A stretch of DNA of 64,000 nucleotides from Toxotes chatareus (Eukaryota; Chordata; Actinopteri; Toxotidae). Position 1 is the stretch's first letter, and each line of letters begins with the position of its first letter. The notes below the pieces were generated by a model. The model was not told where the DNA came from. It did not search any database and saw only the letters and a list, made by a program, of their open reading frames with translations. This document shows positions 33,906 through 45,654 of this stretch, one piece after another. The stretch lies in assembly GCA_016801885.1 (NCBI GenBank), contig CM028902.1, positions 20,923,580 through 20,987,579 of the forward strand. Reading direction: 5' to 3'. Position numbers and translations under genes: made by a program.

Positions 33906-35261
33906 ACTTTATAAAATATACTAAAAAAAAATATATATATATATATATCAGACCAGGGCTTTAGTTACGTTCTCAATCTTGACAAGTCTTCCAGATAAGA
34001 TCCAAGGCATTATACAACTGTTTTCACAAGTCAGGAAGCCTGACCACATTATATCAGTTTTATTCATGGGGGAAAAAAATCACAAAACTGTCAGTTTAAG
34101 CTTTACAAACTGTGTGACATCGATGGCATTCTCAATCTTTAGATCCTTGATTCAGAAAAAGAATAACTCCTCAAGAACCTCGAGAAGAGCAACAGAGGAG
34201 GGATCTCTCTTTCAGGACAGACAGACAAGCAAAACATGCTGTCTGTGTAGAGACAAACAACCTGGGTTCAACTCTGTGTGACTAGTAAATTGATTTACAT
34301 GTGTAAAATCACTAACATTCCTTCAAAGTTAAACCAGACTACAGCTCACATACAGTACTAATGTAAGCTCAGTGGATAAGACAGAAGACAGAAGGGGTGG
34401 GAAGTTGCATGTAACATCATTTCAAATAACAAATTCATCAGAATTGACACATTGTGGATGAACCAGTCACAGGCTCTGTTATGATGTGCAATGTAAAAAC
34501 GACGTTGTGCTGCTCAGACACCAACCAACTGTCTTCTGAAGACAGTCCTCATCACCACAAGACTCTCAAAGCGGTCATCTCTTTGTGGTAAAACAGGACT
34601 GTCTGTTCCCCTTTGGTTTAATTGCTCAGCCTCAGGCCTGCAGTGCAACATGCTAATTTCTTTTTGAAATCACCATCCTCTTCAGATCTGATTAGCTTTC
34701 ACTACATGCTCAGATAAAGTGGACCTTTAGGGGTACTATGTTCCCATCTAATTTCTCTTTTTTTGGGTGAAATAATTCATCTGGGTCATTTTATTTCCTG
34801 TCTCTATCCATGTTCTTAACAATGTAATCACAGCACTAACAAAGTAGAACTGATGACTTACAAATTTGCATTACGTTTATCGAGGTACATACAGTCCTGT
34901 GATCAATACGCAGCCCGGAGGCTTGCTGGCATGTTTAATGACTAATTGCATATCTGTCATCTCTCTTTGTCATTCTGTCACACTCCTAAATGGTTGAAGT
35001 TCAGCTGGTTTTTTTAAATGCCTTTTAAAGATGAAAAAAAAAAATCTCTGATAGATATTTAAGAGCTCAGTTGAATGACCTATTACCTGTTGCAGTCATT
35101 CACAAAACACCTGCCTTAAATCATCCTGCACATTTTTCATCAAGTAATTTTTCATCACCAAAAATATTAAACCTTGATTTAAACAAGCAAATTAAAAAAT
35201 AATAAAATAAAAATAAACTCACCAGGAGGTGAGTTGGATCAGACCTGGAGAAACCAAACAT

Positions 35262-35810
35262 TCAGCGAGGGCCAAGCGGGAACCTGAGGCAGGGACTCAT
35301 GTCCAGAGATTCTTCCTCTTCCATATCCCAATCATCCTGCATCCATCCTGGGTAGGCTGGAGACAAGCTTCCATTGCTGAGGCCGATGCTTGGAGCTGTG
35401 GCTTGATCGTGCATCAACGAGTTGCTAGTGGAAACCAGTGGTATCAAGGCATCAGGCTGAAGAGGAGGCCTCTCACTCTTGGCTGACTCTGCAGTCAGGT
35501 ACCACACCAGAAGGACTGTAAATTCCATGGCTGCAAAAGTAAAAAGCTGCTTGTGGGAGGAGATCAGCGAGCATACGGTAAGGAAACATTTGATTTCCAA
35601 AAGGTTTTGCCAATCTGTCTGATCTCTGAACTCAGGCAGTGGAGGCAGGCTGGTCCCAGCAGGATTAGAACAGCTGACCTTGAGGATGGAGATGTAGTCA
35701 ATGTTGGAAGAAAGATTTTGAGGGTCTGGTGCAACATGTCCTGACAAGCAAAGGTGCTTCAGCATCTTGTCCACCTCTGCCACCTTGTTTTCAAAGTGCA
35801 TCCTGCACAC
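35262..35810 (-). other. orphan open frame of 182 codons, possible gene or pseudogene
   Basis: This is the longest uninterrupted frame in the window, ATG at 35810 and TGA at 35264-35262. The first third (MHFENKVAEVDKMLKHLCLS) is hydrophilic and helix-like. A hydrophobic segment, FTVLLVWYL, lies about residues 97-105. The end is acidic (DDWDMEEEESLD) and then basic. It can be read unspliced. Alternatively it contains a GT-AG pair of about 150 bases, donor after DYISILK and acceptor ttacttttgcag before CCATGG, but splicing it breaks the frame. CCATGG also gives a Kozak-like internal start for an 88-codon product with a signal-like N-terminus. I do not recognise the family. It could be an unannotated lineage-specific gene, an exon, or repeat-derived. 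Confidence 0.3.
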
Positions 35811-36186
35811 TAATCAACAGGAAATCATGCTACAGGGCTTATCTGTTCCACTTCAGGTTTTGTATCAACTTCCGCTCAGCTCTGTGACTTGATGAATTTT
35901 CCTCAACAAAACAACAAAAATCTGGTTGTTCACAGTGAGCAGACAGCTCAACACAAATATCATTATTCATAATGTAAGGAACTAATTACACAAACAAGCC
36001 AATATAGATCTGTATAATTTTCTTCACCTATTAATTGACAGAGTCGTTTGGATTTTTAAAAATTCTTTTCATTTTCTGACAAATTTCTAAACTTTCTGTC
36101 AGTTCTGCAACATTACAGACAGATGAATAAATACAGGCCCATACAGGAAACTGCTTTACATTTGTGTTTCTTCATTGAAATAGTAA

Positions 36187-36450
36187 TGTTCATTCATTCA
36201 TCTTCTGTACTGTTTAATCTGTGAGGGGAGTGGGGCTATCCTAGCTAACTATGGGCGAGAGGCGGGGTACACCGTGTCGCCAGTCAGCACTGGTCGCCAG
36301 TCAATCACAGGGCCCACAAACAAAGATATGCAATCACACAGGTACACACTCACACCTAGGGGCAATATAGAGTAGCCAATTAACCCATAAATAGGCATGT
36401 TTTTGGGATTGTGAGAGGAAGCCAGAGTAACCAGAGAAAACCCACACCGC
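36187..36450 (+). repeat. common fish interspersed repeat ('CATGTTTTTGG' type)
   Basis: Blocks 'ttcattcatcttctgtactg', 'ggcgagaggcggggtacacc', 'gtcgccagtcaatcacaggg', 'cacacctaggggcaatatag', 'agtagccaattaaccc' and 'gcatgtttttgggattgtga' follow the familiar fish repeat. In the consensus this reads 'ggcaggggtacaccctggac...gtcgccagtccatcgcagggc...catgtttttggactgtgggagg'. Confidence 0.8.
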
Positions 36451-37399
36451 CCTTAAAATAGTAAAGTTAAATATATTTTATTTACCACTAAATAATATGC
36501 ATGTACCCAGAATGTGATCTAATGTGATGGATCTATTTTATTTTATTTTATTTGCATCAGTTTTGTTGATGCTAGTCTCCATACTCAAAATAACTTTACT
36601 TTGGAGATCACTCCACCCACCCCCTAAGATTAAGACATATGTACAATTTTCATCTCTGAGTGCACCCAGTAGTAATTTACCCTTCAGTCAATTAGGTTAA
36701 CAGTTGTAAACACATTCCACAAGTGTAAGAACACGCTATAAAACTGACATCAAAAGGCTGCTTGTAGTTGTAAACATTATTGACTGTGAAAGACTTTAAA
36801 TTCCCTTGAAAGGCTGATGCACTTAATAGCCTGGCAATAGCCTCCAGTTTAGGATTAATCCTAAGTATTTTATATAAATGTAATGCAGCAGTTCACATTT
36901 GGTTTGTTTTTTATTGCAAATCGTATTGTGGCTTCATTGAGCTTTTTACTGCAGTTCCTTACACTGGATGGGTGACTGTTCCACAACAAAATCCACAGTG
37001 GTGCTTAAAAAACTTAAGATTTCTCTGAAAATATATATCTGTAAACATATATTTGAACCACTTGTGTCTTTATCACATTAATAACTGGGTTCACATGAGC
37101 CGAAGTTGTCCTTCCATTTGAACAGTACTCTCTTGTATGTAGAATAATACACTATAGAAGAAGACCACAACTAAGTCAGCCTGTTTGTAGCTGAATGAAA
37201 GAGACTTATTGAATCAGTGCATCATACAGCTTTAAAAGCTAAGAGGAAAATCCATGTGACAGGAAATTCCTTTGAGTGAGAGCTTCAGTGGGCACTGCAC
37301 TGCACCGCTCTGGTGAAGAGGGAGCTGAGCCGAAGGTAAAGCTTTCGATTTACCAGTGTGTCCACGTTTCCGGTCCACACCTATAAATACAGGAGGTCA

Positions 37400-37495
37400 G
37401 GTGGCTGGGTTCCCTTTTAGACATCCAGAGGGAGCTCGGAGCAGAGCCGCTGGTCCTCTGGGTCGAAAGGTCCGTGGTGGGTTGAGTTTCTGGAC
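37400..37495 (+). repeat. fragment of a GAGGGAGCTCGGAG-type fish repeat
   Basis: 'aggaggtcaggtggctgggt' followed by 'gagggagctcggagcagagc' and 'cgctggtcctctgggtcga' matches a frequent fish repeat ('ggagctcagagtagagccgctgctcctccacatcgag'). The blocks are reordered relative to it. Confidence 0.45.
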
Positions 37496-38972
37496 TAAAT
37501 GTGCTTGCTCATTCAGTCAGGTTATACAAGGCGGCATGAGATCATAAAACAAGCTGTAAAAAGCAACACATGCTTGTTCATTTATATTGGGTGTGAAATT
37601 AATTTTATGGCAACTTCAAAGCTGAGATGGAACATATTTGAGATGCCAGGCTCATTTGTTTACACCACAGGATGCTCACTGTCACACCATTTGGGCTTAT
37701 TTTAGATGAAGAGTGTGATTATGCCGAAGGTGATGCCTCAGGATTACCATTCATTTGAATTGTGAATGTCCCTCAATTTGTCAATTTGTCTTTCCTGATA
37801 TGATGTTTATTGCCTCACCACAGACAAGGACAATCCTCTGAGATTTTGGAGTTAAACTTATTCTCTTGATTTATCCCAGATGGAACATTTTCTTCTCTTT
37901 TTGGAGCCAGTTTGATTTTGCTTTTTATAACATTAAGTTTGTAAATAACTTATTTGAATAAGAGATGACAATATGTCCTATTCAGTTAATATACTCAGTC
38001 AAAAAATTAAGTCCAAACATGGGATTTAACTGTCATCAAGTTGCTTCTTAGTGTGAAAAACACACAAGAGACACACCGTCTCCCTACTTTTCCTAAAAAA
38101 GGAAGAAATATCAGCACCTTAAGTTAAAACGTAACGTTTACAACAGTAAGAGGAGTGTGATTATTGTCATTCTGTATGACTTTGTCCAAAATCAACACTT
38201 CTTCAACATGCAATCCTCATTTCACAGGCAATACCCAAACAAGATCCTGTCACAACTGAATGCCATTAAAGGGATGCTCCATCAAGTTGGTTTTACACTT
38301 CTATGAAGCTGAGGGACTCAAAACTAAATAAAAAAATAAATAAAAGGCATCCTAACTTTTAGTCCCTCATAAGGGCCAAGCTCAAAAACCTTCCCTTAAT
38401 ACGGTTCCATGGCATGTTCATCAGACCCTTCTAAACTTCCAGTTTGTAAAACAAGCATCATCAGGCAATAGATCAGGAAGCTCCTCCAGATCCACAGAAG
38501 ACATTATACAACTGTTCTCACGGGGTGACTAGCAGCTCTGTAGTAACCTTTTTAGGGGAATATGCACAGTTATGTTTTCATTAGTGTATGCTCACCTGAA
38601 ACTAAGAATTGTGCTTTTGTTAGCCTGGAATGAGCCCTTCATATCCACATAGGAAGCAGAGCCTGCCATGTTACTGGAACAGACAAACCAAACACTGGCA
38701 CTGGAGAGGTTACCTGAAGGCCACTGCAGGTTCTCCTACATGCTTGGAAAGGGAGGGGCGAGGGGAGGTGTATTCAGTCGGTTGCAGTCTGCAGCATCCC
38801 AGCTAGATGCCCCTAAATCTTGCCCGCTGCTTCTGTAAGTTCATGAATAAAATTGACGGAGTGACCCTGTAATAAATGAAGACAGAGAGATGGCTTAAAA
38901 GTGACATTTTAGAGAGCACTGTTCTGTCTGCTGAAGGTTTTTCAGTTAATGTTTACATGGCCCCTCATAGCA

Positions 38973-39590
38973 AGTAAGTAAGTAAACTTTATTTATATAG
39001 CACTTTTCACAGATAAAGATCACAAAGTGCTTTACAACAAAAGCGCAGAGTGCCATGAGATAAAAATAAGACAAAATAACACTACATAAATACAACTTAA
39101 TAAAATAATGTAAAAAAACCAAACCAATAAAATAATATCAAAACAAACCATTCAAATAATATAAGCAAGCCACCCAGTCAACTAAAAGCTTGTCTAAATA
39201 AAAGTGTTTTCAGCTGTTTTTCTTAAAGAGTCAAGAGATTCGGTCAGACGCAGGGTTAATGGTAAAGAGTTCCATAGACGGGGAGCGACAGACTGGAACG
39301 CTAGGTTTTGTAATGTATCTTAGGCACCGACATAAGATTTTGACTAGAAGACCTGAGAGATCGACCCACGGAGTATGGGGTTAAAAGATCGCAAATATAA
39401 TTAGGGGCTTCTCCATGCATTGCTCTAAAAGTCAGAACTAAAATCTTAAAATCAATACGAAATTTAAATGGTAGCCAGTGTAAAGCAATTAAAATCGGGG
39501 CAATGTGATCCCGCTTGCGAATTCCCATTAAAAGCCTGGCCTCAGCATTTTGAAAAATCTGGAGGTGGTTTGAAGAGCATTGCACCAAAT
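38973..39590 (-). mobile_element. LINE fragment (L2/Maui-like), 3' end
   Basis: On the minus strand the frame 39588-39301 encodes the conserved C-terminal reverse-transcriptase region of L2-type LINEs. It shows LQIFQNAEARLLMG, RKRDHIAPILIALHWLPFKF, RIDFKILVLTFRAMHG, APNYICDLLTPY and RSLRSS. Degenerate 'rLWNSLP' and 'sLdsFKK' follow at 39300-39195. The 3' end is the usual 'gtgctatataaataaagttt' with an (ACTT)n tail near 38975-38990. The copy is 5'-truncated, as is typical, and frameshifted after 39301. Confidence 0.9.
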
Positions 39591-40622
39591 GCCATAGTAA
39601 TATAACTCTTACTTAGTCACATAACTCATCTCAGTCACTTTTTATCATACTTATTTATGGACCTACTTAGTTGCTTGCTGCAATGAGTGAGTGGAGAGTA
39701 AGTACCTAATACACAAGAATCTTCAATCTTGAGTCTATTATTTTGTGCTTTGCTATTATTGTTATTTCATCTTCACTGGCACAGAGAAAAGAAAACACAG
39801 CTTCTCTGCAGGGCAGCTGTGCTCGCTGTCTGTGACAGATGAAGAGGCTGCTAGAGGAAAAGGACATTTGAGCTCACCTCCACTCGCCCTGCAGTCGCAC
39901 TGACTCTGAGCCGAATAAGATGCAAGACAATGGACCAGTGGACCAGAGCCAGGCTGGCTTTCCCACTGATTTGCTTGTTAGGGTGGTGTGCATGGTTTAT
40001 TTGCAGTTTTATCAGCTATTTTTTGCATCTGATAAAACCATTTTCACTAAACTCCACAAATGCAGCCAACAATATTCATAGGATAAAAAGACAAAGAGTT
40101 GGAGGACATTTACGACAGATTTATGCTGTTTTATGCTCTCCCTGTCCTCCCCGTCCTCTCTGCCCTCGACTTCTCTGACCTCATGTCCTGTCTATGACAG
40201 AGTTTAGTCTCCCAGACTCAGCTGGGTTAGGTTTTTTTCTTTTAAAGGCATACATGCTGTCCACTGCTTTGCACCAAAAATCTGGATTTTTTTTCTTCAT
40301 TTAAATTAAAAGAAATTAAATTTAAAAGAAAAAAAAGGGAAATAAAAATCCACTGTGCACTACCTGACCAGCTTAGTGGAGAATGTTTTTTATGTGGGAA
40401 ATATGATGCTTTTTATAAAATCTGCTGTATTATTTAACACCATCAGAAGTCAACAATTCAAATACAACAGCAACCATCAATAGGAAATGAATCACTCCTC
40501 TTTTTCTGGAATATTCCAGCGTCGTCAGGAAGAGCATTACAGTTAATGTTCACCACAACCACACAGTGACATGAGCCTGATTCATTCATTTCATTTTATG
40601 AGTGTTCAGCAGAAGGAAGTGC

Positions 40623-40703
40623 CCCACAGACATGCACATACTGATTGACCACATGATGCTAAAAGACCTCCTGGGACCTCCACTGTCTGAGATGGAGGTA
40701 AGC
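40623..40703 (+). pseudogene. fragment resembling an internal LONP2 exon
   Basis: The plus strand encodes PTDMHILID...LKDLLGPP..EMEVS. This matches about 16 of 24 residues of the vertebrate LONP2 segment M-ILID--ALKD-LGPP--EMEVS, between the AAA+ and protease domains. A cag precedes ACATGC, and GAG|GTAAGC gives a perfect donor-like sequence at the end; the VS match is encoded by that same GTAAGC. Sequence beyond both sides is not LONP2-like. It lies 40 kb from lonp2 exon 1 and on the other strand, so it cannot be part of that transcript as drawn. The likeliest explanation is a duplicated exon or retrocopy fragment. Confidence 0.6.
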
Positions 40704-40719
40704 GGGGTACCAGCAGAGA

Positions 40720-42117
40720 GACAGAGATCTGGGTGGGGCAGATGGAGCAGCATCTGCAGAGAATTAGCAGTATTCATCCCCCACATGAGTTTCCAAACAA
40801 GTAGCCAGTTATAGAAACCTATGTGGATTTTACTTCAGATTTTTTTTTCTCACCTCATTTTGTCAAACTCTGTTTTGCATCAAGTGCTCCTCCAGGGTGG
40901 CTGAGAAGAAGACAGATGCAGGGCTGGGTTGTGATAATGGGTGATTGGAGGTGAAGAGATGCATGGAAACCCACAGTGAAGCTCACAGCTCAAAATTATG
41001 AAGTCCGCCTGTGGAGATGTCTCACAGCTGCTGTTCATAAAGTCAGAATAGATGAAAACACTTGAGGTGTCATCATACAGTGTAATGTGAAACACTGTAG
41101 GGTCTGTGTTCAAGCAGGCGTTTTATTCCTTCACTCTTTATTCCCCATTTCTCATCTCGTGGACCTTCCTGTTTTTCTCTTCTTTTCCACCCCTCTTTTC
41201 TTTTTTCTGCTCCCCCTACACCTCTTTCACTCCTTTCCATTTTCATCTCACCCCTTCTTCTGGGTGGCTAAACATCTCTGCCCTTCTAAGGATGTATCAT
41301 AATGTAGTTTTCTGTTATTTAAAAGAAAAAAATAAATTGGATGAATTAATAAAAAATTAAAGCTTTTTTTTCTTTGCAAAATTACATCTCGCTCCATTTG
41401 TTCCTATAATGCTGCTGCCACCTGTCAGAGATACACTTGGGAAGAAAACAGAGTCGTCTTTGTGCTAGCCTGTTTGTGATGGTTGAGATCAGCTATCAAT
41501 CATCCATTCACTCGGCCTATCAAACCTGTTTTCTCCTGTATCACCTGCTCCTGTTGGCTGTCTGTTAGCCCCAGTATCAGTCAGGCTTTGGCTTCTGCTG
41601 CCTCTGATTCAATGAGATCACAGAACAATCTCTCTGTTGATCCTTTTCTCCAGGTAAAAGTTTTTAACGTCATCTAACAGTGGCAATGGATTCTATAACC
41701 AAAGAAAGTTAGGGTGCAGGCAGTTGATTAATTTCATAGCACTTTGCATGATTGCTATCAACGTGCTGTGAGTTGAAAATGCAGCCACCTATGAAAAACA
41801 TACATATTTGACAAATCACACCTCACCTCAGTGCCAGTCCAGAAAGAGGAGGAAAAGTCAGGGCACCATCAAAATTCAAAAGAGATATGTTCTCTGGGGA
41901 ACATGAGTGTCTCCTGGCTTTAGCTGAAGATGGATAATGCCATATACTGTTTGTCATGTTTTAATTTATGCATGGATGCATGTTTGTCACAGTGTTTCAG
42001 GCATCACATTGAGTGTTTATACTCCCAAATGTGATAAAAATGAAGTGAACACAGTGAACTGTTCGATAATGTGGGTGGCTTTGTTCACAGCTGTAGGTTG
42101 AATTCCAAGCTGGTTTT

Positions 42118-42170
<53 letters not shown>

Positions 42171-44400
42171 TGGGACAGACGACCTTAGTCAGTCACACTT
42201 CACCTCTGATTCACAACATTCATTTTCCATAGAGGAGCAGCCACCTCAGACAGTTACTGTCACATCTGACTCAGCTGTTTTCGGTGTCTACAGGAGTTAC
42301 ACTAGTGAAAAGTCGCCGGTGCCAAGCACAGGTTGTTACATCTCACACTGCTGCATCTGTCTTAGATTTGTCTGCACAATGTTTCACTGGATTCCATGTG
42401 GTATCTAAATGGATCTGACCCTTGAATTATAGTGTGCATGCACACACTTCCCTCTCCTGAGACATGTGGGCAGTATGTTTTCTTTCAAATACTTCTGTAG
42501 TCAAACAATTTAAAAAGATATATGACTCTGCTCTTGTAAACCACGTGATCTTGGATCTGAGGAAAATTGTTCAAAGGGGAACTCTGTGCTGGAGGGAAAG
42601 TGCCGAAGTCTGGCACTTTGTCAAGACAAATAGATCTAGGTTTTCTGCAGAGGAGTTACATATTTTGAGGATCTGTCCCTCAACAGATCAAAGAAACCGT
42701 TGGTTTCCGTTCACAGAAAACTGATTTTGAAAACTTGTGATGTGTTTTCATGAATTTTCCTGTGTGAGAAGATCACTGAACATTTTAAAGCACAAGATGC
42801 TGAATAATCCTGAGACAGAGAGAAAGCAACAGGATCCCCCAGCACATGAAGGAGCAGTCTGATCACTGCCTGAGTCAAGATGTGGTTGTGAGGAAGTGTC
42901 AAATGTAACCCACTGAAATGGATAGAAACACTGGACACTCACTGTCTCAAATCCCTTTAACAGCTAGGGAAAATCTGGCCATGTCAGTGTTGTGATGATG
43001 ATTGATTGAAAGAAAAGAATGTCAACCACATTAAAGCAAAGCCCAAACTTACAGCAGGATCTTCCTGAGTCAAGCTGTGCCGAGTCCCAGGCTTCACTGT
43101 CACCACGTTTTCCAGCGGTATAAATGACAGACTGCAAACAAGCATCCTTGTGTCTTAAAGTTGACACTGCAAATCAAACATGTAGTTACTCACACAAGCA
43201 CACAAATTTCAGGGCATGCTGCCTTCACTGGCATTTCTCAGAAAGGGACAAACTAATTCATCTTAAAAAAAAAAAAAAAAAAACTTTCTGCAGAAAAAAC
43301 ATGCATCAACAAGTTTAGACTGGTTTTTTAAAAAAAAAAAAGTTGTGCCCACAAGTCCCTGCAAATCAGCAAATACTGGTGGTCAACCTTTCATTCCTTC
43401 AGCCAAAAGAAGTGAACAAAATATTGTGCCATTCTTTCCTCAAAGGCTGATCTGTTTCAGACCACTAATTACCTGGTAAGTAGTTACTGCTGAAGCACAT
43501 TGGATTATTTTAAAAAAAAAATCAGATTCTTTTGTAGTTATTTTGGGTAACTTACCCCCCAACCAAAATGACATTAAAAATAAATTTTATTAGCTGATCC
43601 CCATGCAGTCTGAGCATATTTAGAGGAGCTCAAGTACCCACACACACACCATGCATCACCTAATTTGTTTGCTGGCGGTACATGTTCTCGTGACCCTGAG
43701 CACACAGGTCCATGCGTAACACATTAGGCAGGTCCAAAACACAGGGATGATTGATTTCTGTAGACTAGATCTGTGAAAATATGATTTTGACAGCAATCAA
43801 ATTGTGAATGTCTCTGCTCCTTTGAGGAATTCTGGTTCTTAGAAAGGCATCAACAGTTTTTAGTGACAGACTGAAAAAAAAAAAAAAGAGTGGTAGTGTA
43901 ACTTGAAACTGAAATAATGAAAATTGATTTAGTTTTGGGATACTTCAACTCTTTTTTTTTTATTTCAGAAGTCACTGTTCTGTAGACTTTCATTTCCCTG
44001 CAAGGAAAAACTGTTGAAGAACGGTGGTTGGACACGATAACATTTTACTTATTGTCGTCATCAGCAGACTGCTTTACTTATTAAAAAAAAAAAGAAAAGA
44101 AAAATCTATAAAAACCATAAGACATTACAAAAAAAAACCACTTCAAGACAATGACCATGAAAAGGAAAAAAAATTACTTTGTAATTTGTTAAACAATAAT
44201 CTAATTGAATCTGTTCTTTCTGGTTTACAAGTTCTTCAAGATGTGAATCACACTGCTCCCACAGTCAGATTTTATAAAACTGATCTGAAACAAAATGTTT
44301 TAGCCAATAATTAATGTAGGACATGAAATAACTTTACACGACCATTCATCGCTGTTACATCTAACAATGTGGTGAAATACGACCATTCCAAACCAACCTA
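40720..44400. other. gene-free stretch
   Basis: No gene recognised. It contains a pyrimidine-rich stretch (41150-41270), the GT microsatellite (42121-42170), and poly-A runs at 43265-43283, 43331-43342 and 43872-43886. Open frames at 42464-42724 and 41483-41677 have no family features that I can identify. Confidence 0.5.
42121..42170 (+). repeat. GT microsatellite
   Basis: About 23 GT units; a probable polymorphic marker. ORFs starting inside it are artefacts. Confidence 0.95.
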
Positions 44401-44689
44401 GTAAAACTACTGAAGCAGGCCCATCTGCCTCAAACTGCCCTGAGGAAGAGGCTCCAGTTGGAAACGCCCAAGACCCGGGAAGCAACACGGTGCTGGAGGA
44501 TGTCGGCCTGTTTCCCTTCCTGATGTGGACCAGAAAATACTGGCTTTTAGCAAATAGACTTAATAGGTATATGGACAGGATTTGACCCTGATAGAAACTC
44601 CTTCTCCAACCTTAGATGTCTTTTTAATGTGATGTACCATTACCAAGTCCAGCATGACCAGTATGACCAAGACCAGGGAGAATGGTCCT

Positions 44690-44800
44690 AATTATTTGCC
44701 CCGCTGGAAGAATTTGATTTAAGACATAAATTCATTGCCTGAATTAAACTATGGTACAAACACCCCAGGGCCCAAATATTGACTAATTGGAGTATTATCC
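44690..44800 (+). mobile_element. Tx1/L1-like LINE reverse-transcriptase fragment
   Basis: The frame reads FDLRHKFIA, a stop, IKLWYKHPRAQILTNWS, then GR. This parallels the L1/Tx1 reverse-transcriptase segment 'FGFGxxFIxWIxLLYxxPxAxVxTNxxxSxxFxLxRGTRQG'. It is one short, stop-containing piece. Sequence from about 44400 to 44950 is probably the rest of the same decayed copy. Confidence 0.6.
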
Positions 44801-45654
44801 TAGGCAGATGACGTTTTGTTGCTACCAAAGCTCAATTTATTCTTCCTGCTATTCTGAACAAAATAAACTTGTTTGGCCACAGGATTAACGGGCAGCTCGA
44901 ACCCCCAAAGCTGCAGCTGGAGCTGGGGCCACCCATATAGTTTGGGTGCGGTGATCCTGTCTCTAGAGGCTTTAGATAAATCTCTTTATAGTTAAAGCGT
45001 CATTATACACACAGTAGCAGGGTCAGAATCAAAGTAAGGAAATTAAGATCCACACTCGCTCACACTCTTTCCTGCTCCCCATAACTGGAAATCCTTTCTT
45101 CCCACCATCCCACTTTGACAAAGGATTCTTGCAGTGGCGAAACGTGGGTATTCACACAATTAGTGACCTTTATCTAAATGGAGCCTTTGTCTCATTTGCT
45201 CAGTTGTAAGAAACGTGAATAGCTTCAGAAAAGCTTTTTCTGAGGTGCTTCGCCCTCAGCTGTAGATAGATGCCTTCTCCAAAATGTGCCCTACAAAGGT
45301 GTCACATTTTTGAAAGTCATTGGAATCTGTCAATCTTGCTATGATAGCAGTGAAAACTGCATGAGAAAATGAGCTGGAGGTGCAGACCCCCGATGGGACC
45401 AAGGAAGGAGAGCCTTAAAGAGATTAGTGCTTGCTTTAACAAGTCTAGGCATTGTCTCATTCAGTTTTGGGTTATCCACAGACCACCATTCAAAATCAAA
45501 GCTTCACATGATGTTTCCACACTCCTCCTCACAGACAGGCAAATCTCCTCCATAGATACGTAGATACTCTGTCCCAGGGTAGTGAAATATTGGACAAAAC
45601 ATTTTAAAACAATATCCGCTATATGTAATGTAACGAAGCGGAGACTTAAAGAAA

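Noticed and set aside
42127..42408. 93-codon frame starting VCVCVCV
   Set aside because: Begins in a GT microsatellite.
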